Below are positions 1 through 11,700 of a stretch of 64,000 nucleotides of DNA, in pieces. Below the pieces are notes generated by a model. That model was given only the letters and a program-made list of their open reading frames with translations. It was not told the DNA's origin and searched no databases. This stretch comes from Hepsetus odoe (lineage: Eukaryota; Chordata; Actinopteri; Characiformes; Hepsetidae), in the NCBI GenBank assembly GCA_017165825.1, contig CM029384.1, positions 13,789,715 through 13,853,714 of the forward strand, read 5' to 3'. The position numbers and the translations under genes are program-made. Numbering within the stretch: the stretch's first letter is position 1; each line of letters opens with the position of its first letter.

Positions 1-1212
1 GTTAGATCAACTAGACTTGCTCATGTGGTCTGATTTTGTATACCGTAGGGATCATTTTTGATGGTGGTTGTTTTTATTAACTGGTTAATTTTATTGATTT
101 CTGATTGGAAATATTGATTATATTTGAGACAAAAATGTATCGGTTAGAATTCCCACCAAACTGTTATACAACAGAGGGATAAACCTCTTTATCCTCATTA
201 GGTGGTTGCACAGTCATAATCTAGGTAATGCTCAAGTGCTACACATCGTTTTAAGCAGCTTTATGGTCATTTTAACAGGCATTGTGAGCAGTTTTTCCTC
301 CAACCCTCCCAAGGAGTTATAATGAAAAGAGATTGCAAAGAGTTCTCAATTGTTGTTAATAAATAAGAAAAAGGGTTTGAACTGGAATCATTAGAAGGAC
401 TTGGCTGTGAAATCCCGTGTTCAGTGGGATGTCAGATAGAGGAGTCCAATAAAAGAAAACTAATAATAGACTTTTCCTGCAACAATGGGTCATAAAAAAA
501 CAACAAAACTTTAAATAACCTGTAATAATTACCATATTAGCCACAACATTTCTGTGAATTTGCACTTTAATTGTGCATTTCTGCTGTTAATTAAAAACCA
601 CTAATGGTGGTCTAGTTTCAAAGCCAGCTGCGCAAACAAATCCATCTGACAGCTGGATAAACTTACAGTGCTTTGAAAGGCACATGGTCAATGGTCAGTT
701 TCCAAGATGAAAGGTCTTTAATACCTGGGGTACAATAAGTGTTATTTCAGACAACACATCTCCAGATTATGTAAAGTATCATTTGTAAAACAAATATATG
801 GATATATTGTGATTTTTTTTGTTTGTTTGTTTTTTTTGGTGTCCTAAGTATAATGAAAATAATTGTAAAAAATTAATCAATTATAATCTATTTGGTGAGT
901 TTTAGTCAAAAAAAAAAAAATTACAAAACTTTTCATTGGCCACATTTCATTTAGCACAAAAACACTCATTACATGAGAACTGGAAGTATAGTGCTTCATA
1001 GACTGAAACAATGCTCCGTAAAAGAGCCAGACTCAGACAAAGGATATCAATACTGCACAAAACAAACTAATGAAAATGTCCATATGCCTGATGTACAAAT
1101 AGTAAATAACAAGACTGGTCTGCTGCCTATGTTAATAAAATAATAAATAACAAGCACACCCATGCCACAGCCAGGAGTTGGCCCTGAGGGAAGGCCAAAA
1201 AAATCATAACAA
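1..1212. other. AT-rich intergenic DNA, no gene seen
   Basis: I see no exon-like open frame with splice sites, no RNA gene and no recognisable transposon here. The stretch is AT-rich with several A and T runs, for example around 805-835 and 908-920. The one open frame over 60 codons has no similarity I recognise. Confidence 0.6.
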
Positions 1213-1307
1213 AATCTTAAACTGACGAAAGAGGAGTAAACAGAAACAGGCTAAGCCTGCCTGGCTTAGCCTGTTTCTGTTTACTCCTCTTTCATCAGTT
1301 TAAGATT
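1213..1307. repeat. Near-perfect inverted repeat (long hairpin)
   Basis: The arms at 1213-1257 and 1263-1307 are each 45 nt. They pair at 44 of 45 positions, with one A/C mismatch (1226 against 1294), around a 5-nt loop at 1258-1262. The arms include GAGGAGTAAACAGAAACAGG and its complement. Such near-identity implies a recent inverted duplication or a fold-back transposon. If transcribed, it would form a stem longer than a typical miRNA precursor. No terminal transposon motif or target duplication is obvious. Confidence 0.9.
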
Positions 1308-1399
1308 GCGAGCCTGACCAAAAAACTAAACACCTCCCCCTTTGGGGGCATGTGACTAGTCCCACTACCAGGGGCTGACAAGGGACAGATCTGGGCTAC

Positions 1400-2085
1400 A
1401 GGATGGAGAGAGGACTGGGCTATTGGACCAAGGCACTGGGGAGCAAACACAGGACTGGAGACGGTATGGGACTGGGGAGCGATTACACAAGGCGACACTT
1501 AACAAGACAATGTCACAGCACAAGACTAAGGAACAGGTACAGAATGAGACACAGGGCTGGACAGGGCCACAGGATAGGACTGGGGAGCAGACACTAAGAA
1601 GGAATGGGACACAGGGCTAAACTGGGGAGGGGGCACAGGAGAACACATTGGGGATTTGGGTGTTGACACATGAGGAGAAGACACAGGACAGGATCGGGAA
1701 CCAGACATGGGTATTGGCTGGGGAGCAGACATGGGAGAAGACACGGGACAGGACCGGAGACCAGACACGGGCTGGACTGGGAAGCGGAAATGGGAGAAGA
1801 CAAAGAATGAGACATGGGGCTGAACAGGGGAGTGGACACAGGAGTGGACTGGGGAACAGACACAAGATGAGGCTGGAGTATGGACAAAGTACAAAGCCAG
1901 GGAGTGGACATGTGATGAGGCTGGGCATGAGTACTGAGAGAGGGACTTGGATTGTAATGTGGAGTGTAAAGGGTACAAGGACAGGAAAAGGGACAACAAA
2001 CAATGGGGATACAGGGACAGGCACAAAGACAGTGGTACGGACACGAAGGGGTTCAGTGACAGGGACAGAAATATAACAAACCAAA
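1400..2085. repeat. Degenerate G-rich minisatellite
   Basis: A purine-rich block is built from loosely repeated words such as GGACTGGGGAGCAGACAC and GGGACAGG. Long open frames run through it on both strands (142 codons on +, over 200 on -). This follows from the repeat lacking stop codons and is not evidence of coding. Repeat length is irregular. It may be internal sequence of a degenerate retroelement, because an LTR-like repeat follows at about 2490. Confidence 0.6.
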
Positions 2086-2489
2086 GGGGTAAATGGCCCA
2101 GCAGAGCCAGGTTTGGGGCAGCAACTGGAGAGGATTGAGCAAGAGAGAGCAAGACTCTGGAGCTGCAGCCAGTGGATATGTGGAAGCAGGAGCTGGTGGC
2201 GATGGGGGGGCACCATCCTAAAGAGATGCATGAGCCAGCGGTGTAGGCAAGCCACCTTCCTGGGGAGACACAGGAGCTAACAGCACCTCCCTCTTAAAAG
2301 GTCACAGGTGCCAGTGGTAAGGGCGAGCCGCCTTCCTGATGCATCAAGTGTCAGCGCTGAATATGGGACCGGCAATGAAGAGGAGTCAGGAGGCAGGGGA
2401 CCAGGGGACAATGACTGTGTTGACAACCTGCCTGGAGGCCCTACAATCTCCTCACCAGCCGTTGCGGGGGGGAACAGGAGGAGTCACAG

Positions 2490-2758
2490 CCAGTATGGAG
2501 GTTTTTTGTCTTAAAGGGTGCTAGTACTAAAAGCACATGCTAAGAGCACATGTTAAGAACAACACGTGGTGTCACACATATTGCAGAGTATGCAGGATAA
2601 GCATATATGTAATAAGCATATCTTTGGCAAGGGTTCTGCCTCCCTGTTGGCTACAATGCTGCCTAGCAGCATGAACCTCATGCAGCTTAGTGTGGAATTC
2701 CATTGACTAGCTGGATGCTGCTTTCTGTAGATTGGGGCAATAAAGAAACCGATATCAT
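2490..2758 (+). mobile_element. LTR-like interspersed repeat, copy A
   Basis: This segment matches, in reverse orientation, the segment at 19140-19545. Shared blocks include TTAAAGG followed by GTACTAA or ATACTAA words, GGTGTCACACA, CTTAGTGTGGAATTCCAT and TGTAGATTGGGG followed by AATAAA. The polyadenylation-type signal near the 3' end and the pairing of two diverged copies suggest a solo LTR of an old retroelement. No gag, pol or env frame is visible beside it, so the class is not settled. Copy A lacks the central 130 or so bases found in copy B and is interrupted by a SINE at 2759. Confidence 0.55.
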
Positions 2759-3003
2759 CCATCCATTTTCTGCTGTTTGTCCCAAACGGGTTCACGGGGG
2801 AGTGCTGGTGTCCAACCCAGCACACAAAGGGCAAGGACAGGGGACACACCCTGGACAGGTAACTAGCCCATCACAGGGAGGAGCGGGACGGGGACGGCAC
2901 CTTGCTCAAGGGTACCTCAGAGCAACCCATTGGGAAGGGGTTCAAACCCCCGATCCTCCGATCATGTGGCCGACGCCCTAACCACTAGGCCACCCCTGCC
3001 CCT
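2759..3003 (-). mobile_element. Full-length tRNA-derived SINE (family A) with target duplication
   Basis: On the minus strand it begins with a tRNA-like head. Box A reads TGGCCTAGTGG and box B reads GGTTTGAACCC, one base from the consensus. A GC-rich body follows, ending in a short (ATGG)n tail. It is flanked by a 14-bp direct repeat, GAAACCGATATCAT at 2745-2758 and GAAACCAATATCAT at 3004-3017 (13 of 14 identical), the mark of LINE-mediated insertion. It landed inside the LTR-like repeat copy A. A 5'-truncated relative lies at 23120-23250. Confidence 0.85.
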
Positions 3004-3163
3004 GAAACCAATATCATGTTCTGCTGTATAGTAGCCTTCATTTCAAAATTTGCTAAAAGCTTAAGATTCCTCCACTGCACTGGCAAAGGTGAAACACGAG
3101 CAGTTGCAGCCATGCATGGGAACAGAAGCAGTCACAGGGGGAGCAGGGGACGCTGGAGGGCTG

Positions 3164-3298
3164 GCTGCAGAAGGGGAAGCCGGAGGGCCGGCTGCAGAAG
3201 AGGAAGCCGAAGAGTCACCTGCAGAAGGGGAAGCCGAAGAGGCACCTGCAGAAGGGGAAGCCGGAGGGCCGGCTGCAGAAGGGGAAGCCGGAGGGCTG
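3164..3298. repeat. 27-bp minisatellite, five units
   Basis: Five consecutive 27-bp units start at 3164, 3191, 3218, 3245 and 3272. Each contains CTGCAGAAGGGGAAGCC or a one-base variant. Because 27 is divisible by three, a frame at 3089-3325 (+) stays open and would encode a repeating Ala-Glu-Gly-Glu-Ala pattern. The antisense frame is also open, so this may be repeat structure only. No splice sites or conserved flanking frame support a gene. Confidence 0.9.
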
Positions 3299-3309
3299 GC
3301 TATGGAACA

Positions 3310-4368
3310 GATTACTGAAGCCTGAGCTCGCTGGGGGAGATCCAACCCATTCAAGTGGAGCCAGTAACTGACAGCTGTCCTCCCAAGCGGCATGTGGCGC
3401 TGTACATGCTGGAGTCTCCTGAGCAAACTCAACAGAGAATGGCAGCGAAGTGCACTCCAAAGTGACCACAAGGTGGATTAGTCGTGGACTATGCTTGCGG
3501 TTTGCCATCCAGTTCTCCAGTTGCCCACTGCTCGTTGTGACCAGCCCCTGCTGAGCACTCAGAGCGGTTAGCCTTAGCTAGCATGTCCAGGTGGCTAGCT
3601 CTAGTCAAGCAGGGGGCACAGCAAATCACTGTGAGTGTTGGAGACTCGGGGGCTGTTAGAGGATGTTCTGACCTCTGCAACAGGAGAGAACTACTGGTAC
3701 TCCTCAGGACGGGTGGAAAGAACTCAAAATTAAAGCTTAGCAAACCCCTATCATCATCAGGTCAACGTCATCTCCACGTCCCAGCCTGTCTATTATTGCC
3801 CCCTCAAATAAGTCATGAACTAAATCCCAACTCACTATGTCCATGTTTTGTTCAGTCATTCTGTCAGGCTCTGGTGGATAGGATCATACATAAATGCATC
3901 TGGATTACAGAAAGGGGTTTTATTAAACTTAAACTCATAACACCCAAGCATATACTAAACGCACAACAATACACAAGATGGACAACGGCCGATGGCTCTG
4001 CCCTAGGGTATTTTAATATTCATCATATTTGAGAAACATTAAAAAAATTAGAAAGGTTAATTTATTGTTTTATTTTTACTTGTTAAAGGGTACTTTCTAG
4101 ATCACCCACCAAGGTCTTCTGGGTTCAAGCCATGCTCTTTATTATCTCCAGTACGGGTAACAAGTTGAGTTTAAAATTAGATTAAGGAATGAATAATAGT
4201 TTTCATCAAAAATTTGATCTGAAGAGTCCACTGGGGAAAAAATACATATAGTGTTAGGGATCACCATGAGTCTAATCATTTCATTACTAAAACTCCTACT
4301 TCCTAAGATTAGGAAGTTGAGAGATACAGCCCTTCTGGGTGGCTATGTTTAACACCCTCCCTCCCCCA
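3310..4368. other. Unassigned DNA with one unrecognised 149-codon frame
   Basis: A + frame at 3583-4032 starts with ATG and is 149 codons long. Its predicted protein has no motif I recognise, no low-complexity segment and no obvious splice context. It lies beside retroelement-like repeats, so chance or a transposon remnant is more likely than a host gene. Nothing else is supported here. Confidence 0.4.
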
Positions 4369-4386
4369 ACACACACACACACACAC

Positions 4387-4453
<67 letters not shown>

Positions 4454-4456
4454 CAC
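4369..4456. repeat. (CA)n microsatellite
   Basis: An interrupted CA dinucleotide run of about 88 bases includes CATACA variants. It generates a false Cys-Val open frame on the minus strand. Confidence 0.97.
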
Positions 4457-4845
4457 TTCTCTCTACTAATGTTCAACTTGGAACAAACCCAATCAAGAAC
4501 CGCAGGCAAAAATGATGTCCTTGTGGGCAGAGGGAGGTTTGAGGAGTGGGGGGTGTTCAGCAGGGAGTGGTGAAGTGGTTTATAGTAATGGATGCACCAC
4601 ATGGTGCTGTAGTTAGTGATGTGTTACTGTCACTGTAGGAGACAGAAAAGAGGGAGAAAGATGGAAAGATGGAGAGAGTTTAGGAGAGACAGGATGGGCC
4701 CTGGAGAAGCCTTTTATTTCTGCTTGCTTTGCAGCTAAAACAGCATTAAATGTGGGGCTGGGACATAGGGTCCCATACTTGCCATTTAATTTACTGCTCC
4801 CTGTGGGACTACTGATATGATTTAACCTAATTACCTGCCCCCAAA

Positions 4846-4873
4846 CCCCCCCCCCCCCCCACACACACACACA
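4846..4873. repeat. Poly-C tract followed by (CA)n
   Basis: A run of 15 C residues (4846-4860) is followed directly by about 13 bases of CA repeat. Confidence 0.95.
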
Positions 4874-5699
4874 TGATTCCTAGCTCCTGCATCCTGCATA
4901 CTTTCCTTCCTTTTTTTTCAAACAGCAGCAATATAAAAATAATACTTTATATTTAGACAAACCATAATTAGCATTGAAAATGAAAAATAAAGGAAATTAT
5001 ACAAGTTAATGATGTTTGTTTTTATGAGTAGGGACCAATTATGAAAAAGCAAGAGCACAACATCCTCAATGATCCTTTGTGCTAATTTTGGTTCTGCAGA
5101 CAAGGAAATTCAAATGCACATAAATGCATATAAATAAGTGCATTCTAGAACAAACATATTCACAAATGTTGGTTTTTGTTTAACATTTTGTTATTAGACC
5201 CAGAAGTTCCATTAATAACAGCATGTTTAAATGCACAGCCTGTGGAATTTTGCTGCTCCTGAATTAGTAAATTATTCCAAAATAAAGCCAAAGAATACCA
5301 GTTATAATTTAGCAGATATTGTTTTAATCACATAAATGATTAATAAAATTGCAGTATTGTAATTACTGTCAGATAAATCTCCATTCTGGCTAAAAACTGC
5401 TGTTTGTTTGAAACTGAAAGTATTGTCAAGGAACATTTCTTGGAACATCTGATGGAGGAAAGCTACAGGGAGCTTCCATTCTAGATTCAGAGATTCCATT
5501 CTAATTAGATTCTCACACAAATTGTTTTATTATCTATAGTAAAGATGTCAAACATAATAAAGGTGACATTTTCAGAGACAATTGTACCAAAGCACTGATG
5601 TGTTAACATCAGCTTAACTATTTGAATGAATGTTCAAGTTTAGCATAGTTCATAAGTCATAGTTCCTTAGGCACCTTACAATCTTGCATTACTTCTTAG
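4874..5699. other. AT-rich DNA, nothing recognised
   Basis: I see no exon, RNA gene or clear transposon in this stretch. Confidence 0.5.
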
Positions 5700-5900
5700 A
5701 TTACAAGAAAAAAGATGCCACAAAAGGTCCTTTGAGCGATTCAACAAAGAACCATTTTTGTTCCCTAAAGAATCATGTTTGATAAAGTGTAGACAACCTT
5801 TTAAATGTTTTAAGAGCCTTCACACAATCATAATGGTTTTATGGTTTAGAAAATCCATATGTGGAAGTTTTTTTAATCTTCAAAATGTTCTTCATTGTCA
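5700..5900. mobile_element. Possible degenerate non-autonomous DNA transposon fragment
   Basis: The words CAAAGAACCATTTTTGTTCC and CCTAAAGAATCAT resemble short repeats widespread in fish genomes built from AAAGAACC-type motifs. Similar but weaker words occur at 16680-16740 and 29260-29310. No intact terminal inverted repeats were found, so the assignment is weak. Confidence 0.3.
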
Positions 5901-7000
5901 CGTGTATTTTTCAAAAAAAAGATCCATTTGTTAATTTATTGTTTTATGACACCAATGGGCTTCTTGAGATCTTAGGGAAGGGTTCACACTCTAAGCAAAA
6001 ATTTCATAGGTTCGTAGGTACTATTTTGGATCATTATTGTTCTTTTACTAAAGAACTCTTGAAGAAACATTTTATTTTACAAATGGCTCTGGAAGTTTTT
6101 TTGGTGGATTGTTGAAACTTTTGAATCATTTTTGATGAATATATTTGAACTTTACACAGGAAAGGAGTGTGCTATCCGAGCAAAAGGCAACAAATTCCAA
6201 GTTCAGTTTCAGTACAATGTTTGTGGCTCTGTCTGCAAAGCCACTGTCCCTAGAATTAACTACAGTTACAAACTCCACCTTCACATTTCACACAGATCAA
6301 ATGAGAACAAAGTGATGTTAATGGTTGACCATGTTTTCATGAATGCCCTCTTAGTTGACAAAACATAACAATTCGTACTATTTACTGGTGCCACCATTTG
6401 CTTCATCATCAGTGCTCAGCACTGCCTACTTACTTACCCAGCTAAGAATGGGCCAAAAGTTCCCAGTGGGCTGGAAGAGCCACAGCTAGCCTTGCCCCAA
6501 CTCCTTAATGAGATGATGAATGTAGAGTCAGAGAGTGAAGGAGGCCTTAGACTCCTGGGGTGGCTAATTTAAGCAGAGATTTATCAAAATGCTGGGCTTA
6601 GTGAGAACTGATCTGTAAGAGGGTGCCCAAAAGCCTCCATTAAGATGGATGGGGTAATTGCTGCCAATATGCCGCTTTCTCAAACGACCAAATTCTACTA
6701 TGTGCAGGTCATTTATGCTTCAGAAAATGTAATTGTTTCACTGAAACATTTGATAACAGATGAAATGTAAAATAAAAGTAATGTCCATTTATCTGAACGT
6801 CAATCAAAGATGTAAGGTTACATGGAATGACAGGTAGTGCCAGATTTTACAATGTCTAGCTCCACTTTGCCACAATATGCAATCAGAACTTGTTTGATTG
6901 ATCAAAATGTTTTTGATTTAGGTACGTTCAAAGCCATTGTAAAATATTGTAATATACAAACTTTTACCCTTTTTTTTTCTTCTAAACATTTTACAGTATT
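5901..7000. other. Unassigned intergenic DNA
   Basis: Short open frames at 5861-6115, 6132-6368 and 6837-7103 have no recognisable protein similarity. No splice-flanked exon or RNA gene is seen. Confidence 0.5.
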
Positions 7001-7020
7001 TCAGTTATTAGTTGATCCCT

Positions 7021-7192
7021 TAACCCAGCCACTAGGGATGCACAAGCCAGTGTATTTCTTCGCGCCAGTCCCAAGCCCGGATAAATGGGGAGGGTTACAT
7101 TAGGAAGGGCATCTGGTGTAAAACTTTGCCAAATCAATATGCGGACAACAAAACAAACTTCCAAACCGGATCGGTTGAGGCCCGGGTTAACA
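7021..7192 (+). mobile_element. LINE 3'-end fragment with 20-bp target duplication
   Basis: The insert includes GGATAAATGGGGAGGGTTA, AGGAAGGGCATCTGGTGTAA, GCCAAATCAATATGCGGA and GGTTGAGGCCCGGGTTAAC, words typical of the 3' region of RTE-type LINEs in fish. It is bracketed by an exact 20-bp direct repeat, TCAGTTATTAGTTGATCCCT, at 7001-7020 and 7193-7212. The perfect duplication indicates a fairly recent 5'-truncated insertion. The family name is from memory and less certain than the insertion itself. Confidence 0.85.
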
Positions 7193-7310
7193 TCAGTTAT
7201 TAGTTGATCCCTAATTTTTCCTTGCTATATTGATTTTGTAAACAAGATCTTGTTTAGGGGCTCTCACATTGGATGCTAGTATTCAAGCTATTAATGGGTG
7301 TTATTGTTTT

Positions 7311-7489
7311 TTACATTTATGGCATTTAGCAGAGTGACTTCCATGTCTTGATTACAGGGACAGTCCCCCTGGAGCAACTCGGGGTTAAAGGACCCAATGG
7401 TGGTAGTATTAGAGGTGAGATTGGAACCTGCAACCTCTTGATCCATAGGTCCATAGGCAAGTATCCTACCACTGGACCACCACCACCCA
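7311..7489 (-). mobile_element. tRNA-derived SINE (family B), minus-strand copy
   Basis: Read on the minus strand, it starts with a tRNA-like head containing GGTCCAGTGGTAGGATAC (box A region) and a decayed box B. It continues with the conserved GGGGGACTGTCCCTG block and ends in CTGCTAAATGCC-type tail sequence. It is the same family as 18911-19110 and 40189-40396. Short T-rich flanks may be a target duplication but are ambiguous. Confidence 0.8.
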
Positions 7490-8530
7490 TGTTTTTAGCC
7501 CTTCCATTCAAAATGATCACCTGCTGTCAATGAAATGTCATATAAACAATGGTGCACGCATAGTAATTTCATCAGATTCAATATATATAATATATATATA
7601 ATTATAATAAAATACCTTTTCTAAAATGGTGTGAAGATGGCAAAGGTGTGAAAAAACAAATGATATGAATAAGCAATCTGTCTTCATGTCTCAGAAAGAC
7701 TGAAAAAATCATAAAGATTACACCATCTATAATTCTTCCCTCCAAAATCAGTTTGTCCAATTTAGACACCAAAGTTTTCACTTTCTATATTCAATAACAT
7801 GTTCCGTATTAACGACATCAAGTTTCCTTTGTTTTCTCAACCTTTGAGAGCAGATTTTGTCTCATACAATGCTGGCTGTGTGTGTCCACATTAATGAGTA
7901 GTTTGACATTTCGCTAACTTGCCTCCTGCTCTCTGTCTGCTTCGCCCTTCATCGCTTGTGCCTCCAACCACTGGGAATTTGGCAGGCCTTGTTGGCCAAT
8001 CAGATGCACGGCCGCTCACGGAAAACAACTGCATTGCCAAAGGCGTTAAATACTGTTAATGGTCAATAAATGAATTCAAATGTCACCATTGTTTGGGTAT
8101 CTCCCCTCTGGAGGTCTAGAAATCAACTCACAACCCTTTAATGTTTCCCTTTACGCACATCTCTTTCATTTGTAAGCATATCAGCTCTAATCAAGTATGT
8201 GCTAATATTGCGAATGTGCTTCAGTCTACAGTACATCAAGATAAATCGAAATGGCATAAAAAAACAGAGGTAACAGAGTGGTCAAACAGGGTGGAGAGTC
8301 ATACAATGCCTTCATAATGTAATAAGCCATGCTCCACACAACACAGGAAAATATATACCCATTATTTTGTTTCCCCATCTTAATAACAGTATTCAAAGGC
8401 TGCACTTTTTCTGGAACCCAGTGATGTTTAAGAGCTGAGTCATCTCCCACATACATACATAAATGTGTGTGCACTCTCATGCCATGCACGCCCAACACGG
8501 CACATCCCATCAGCTCCATTGTGGAGGGTA
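7490..8530. other. Unassigned DNA, short AT repeat
   Basis: It contains an AT dinucleotide tract near 7579-7600. From about 7850 on, composition becomes more balanced, with homeodomain-like TAAT words. That is compatible with conserved regulatory DNA, but no comparison can be made here. Confidence 0.4.
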
Positions 8531-8752
8531 TTATGGAGATGGGGGCTGGCAGAGGGGTGCAGGTGGCACTGGGCTGGCGCAGACGCCATCCCGCCGCTCC
8601 CCGCGCCCGCGCCACAGCCATCTGTCATCAGCCCGAAACATCTGCAAACCCAAGGTGCCCTTGTCGCCCACTGTTACTGTGAACCGCTTGGCGTTTCTAT
8701 TGGAGGGCCGCTTGGGCACTGCCTCCGCCAAGCTCAGTGCTGGGTCCTCTAC
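8531..8752 (-). other. Coding-like minus-strand open frame, unrecognised
   Basis: Read on the minus strand from about 8752, the frame follows a potential acceptor (GGTGTAG) and runs to TAA at 8531-8533. It includes the residues RFTVTVGDKGTLGLQMFRAD. The first half has G/C at roughly 70 per cent of third codon positions in an AT-rich region, which is coding-like. The second half is Pro/Arg-rich and low in complexity. There is no ATG start and no family I recognise. It could be a terminal exon, a decayed gene or a locally GC-rich regulatory element. Confidence 0.25.
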
Positions 8753-11700
8753 ACCTCAAATGAGCAAATTCACCTCAGAGAGGAATGCTAATCCATGTTT
8801 TGCAGTAGCATGAGGGGCCCTTTGTGCCTCATGTGTGCAAAAGTAGACTAATGTACTGAAGGTGCATGATGCTTCATTTGTTAACCATTTGCACAATAAC
8901 CCCTTTGCAATATCAGAGCCGCAGTGATTTGTTTGGTCTTTGTTTGGTGCTGGGAAGTGATCCCCAATATTTCACATGGGTTTTTAAGTGTTTTTTAACA
9001 AATTGATCTGTCCATGCTCCCCCATACTAATGTATTTTAAAGTGGGATTGGGGATACGTTACATAAAACTGACAAAAATCTTTATGCGATAATAATGAAA
9101 CTTTTTAAAGCACAATACAGTTTGGGTAAAAATATCTATAATTACAGCATATACAATTCCTTCTATTTTATAAGAATTGTAACTGTTTGAAGTGTCAAAT
9201 AATTTAAAATTATATTTTGTTTTGAGCAGTTTCAGTTATATACATAAACATAGTCCAGCTCATTGTCATTTCAACTGGAAAATTCTAAAAATAATCTTTT
9301 TATTTAACCTTGTTAAACCTCTTAGAGCTGCATAAATTATTGGCAGAGCACAGAGAAGTCAGTAAAAACATTCATGTGAATGTCCAAGCAATGTTAATAA
9401 TTTCCATTAAAATAATTATGGGCTTTTGTATAAAGTCAGAGCAAAGTTCTTTATTTTTTTTATGTTTTTATGTATATTTTTAATTATTATTGCAATTTGG
9501 TATTCATCCTTACCTTGTACTGACCCGGTGTGAACTCCCTTCCAGCAGTGTCAGCCGGTAAACCTTCACTGGCATTGCTAGGCTTCTTATTGTGCCTATT
9601 CTCACTTTATTTTCCCTCCTCTCCCAAATCTCACTATAGACAGATGGCCACCCCTCCTTCATCAATTTACGTGCTTTTGACTGAGGCACATTGCTGAATA
9701 TTGAGAATGCAGAATGCTCAGGTAGCCTTCAGAAGATCCAGGGTGGTATATTATAGCAGAGCATCTTGGTGGAGCTCTCCAGGTCCTCCATACGCCGTGC
9801 ACTGTATGCTTTTAAAGAGAACAATACAATTAAAGACAGCTTGCCAATGTTTGCGCTTAAATACCTTAAAGCAAAAGCATGACCCAATCGGGTTTTTCAG
9901 AGACATTTTTCTGACAATTTAATGTTGTGCATGGGGCTGCCAAGGTCTACTGCGGCTCAGCGCCATGTGTGCATAAGCACTGCAACACAAAGCGTGCTTT
10001 GTCTGCTGCTGTGCTTCAGGACGGATTACAACGGCCATTTAACGAGATGATGTAGGGGCAAACCCTCTAGGAAGCCTGATCACATAAAATCAATATGCAC
10101 TCAAAGTGAGGTATGTAGCCCAGGGTTGGCTGTGTGCTGGACACAGCAACGTTATGCGTGGACACACGCAGCGAGCCTGGTTTATTAAGTTATTGACAGA
10201 GCTAGTGATGACCACCCTGTCCAGTTAATCATTCGAGGCCTCAGCTGCCGACTTAAAATGACCATGAAAAGAGCGCCAAACCGCAAGGAACATGTTGTGC
10301 ACCATATTCTGCTCACATCATGGGCTTACCACCTTTAATAGGAATAAAGCAATTAGCCCAAAGCTCCACCTCGCTTCTCTTGCTTGGTTTGGCACTGGTA
10401 CACTTAAGGACTGACACTGTGGCAAATAGCGAATAGCATATTTTATAGGCCCACATAGAATTGGTTTTGTACACTACGTTTCTATTACCGCATTGCTGAA
10501 GCCAAATGGCGCTCGATCACGTTGAAAGTTGCCACAATCCCCCCAACAGACTCAAACAAGCTACTTTACTGGAAAAGCGCTCAAGTACACAGACTGAAAA
10601 AGGTGATTGTTGTGGGCCTCAAGGAAGAGAAAAGAAACAGAAGTACGCTGTGAAAAGAGAAGACGTAAACAAATGAGACAAAATGGCACCTAGAGCTTGA
10701 CAAGCCTCGCCAAAACTTGCCTGGCACATGGTTTGTCTTTAGAAGGAGCACCTGCGCAGTCTTTTGCATCAGACTCTTTTAAAGAAAAACCCCTGCTGCT
10801 CAAAGCCCAATTGGCACCTCATCCGCTGGCCAAGAGCTGCCCAATGGCTGCCCACACACGATATAAGAACATCCTTTCAGCTTGTCATTCGTCCTCACCG
10901 TCCACTTGTTCTAGCTAAGCCTACAGCTGAACTAGAGATGCCATCTCAGGTCTAATGAATGCAGGCGCCATGCACCAAATGAGGCCTGTCACCTCACGTT
11001 AGTGAACTCACCGGTTCGCCTGAAGGAAAACGTAGTCTAAAGTCTTTTGCCAGGAAAGGAAGGGGGGGGTTATTTTGATGGAAAACATTTTTAGATCGGA
11101 GCTTCATGTTGAACTCACGACCCTGGTATGCAGAGCTGAGGCCGAATTCCCGCAGAGGAAATGCATGTGCATTTCTTTGTATTGGGCTCAATAGCTCCTC
11201 AAAGCTAAGAAGAAGAGCTATGAAGCATGACACTTGAGTCTTCTTGGGTTTTCCTGTGTTTGGGTTCTGGCTACAGCACGGCCCATATCCCCCATGCCTC
11301 CACAGGTGATTTATGGAGCTGTTCTGCTCTGATGTGAAGGACTGGGGAGTGGGTTTTGAGTTCATTCTAGGACAGTGCAATGCAGACCCATTCTACAACT
11401 TCATGCTGAAGTGCAAAAGCATTTGCCTAGAAAAGAATTCTTGAATCAGTAAACATGGGACTAATTCTTTAAAGGGTTTTATTGGTCTGCTTTTTTAATT
11501 CCATTAATTCACTCTTAGTTGTAGAAGAAACCATATATAAATAGGCATGTATTTTTAGTTTATTTGTTTATTCTGGTGCACGCAAAGATCAGTCATCCAT
11601 GCTGCATTTATATCCTATGAGAATACCGCTTTCTTAGCTTCCTTCCAGTTGCCTTCAAATGCGGAGTGAAAAGTCTATGGAGCAAGCAGTATCGGTGGTG

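Noticed and set aside
1526..2255. Long minus-strand open frames (over 200 codons) rich in Ser, Pro, Leu and Cys
   Set aside because: They are antisense to a G-rich minisatellite. Two overlapping frames are open at once, which is a repeat artefact, and there is no known domain.
3583..4032. 149-codon + strand frame
   Set aside because: It has no recognisable motif or splice context and lies next to retroelement-like repeats, so it is kept only as an unassigned frame.
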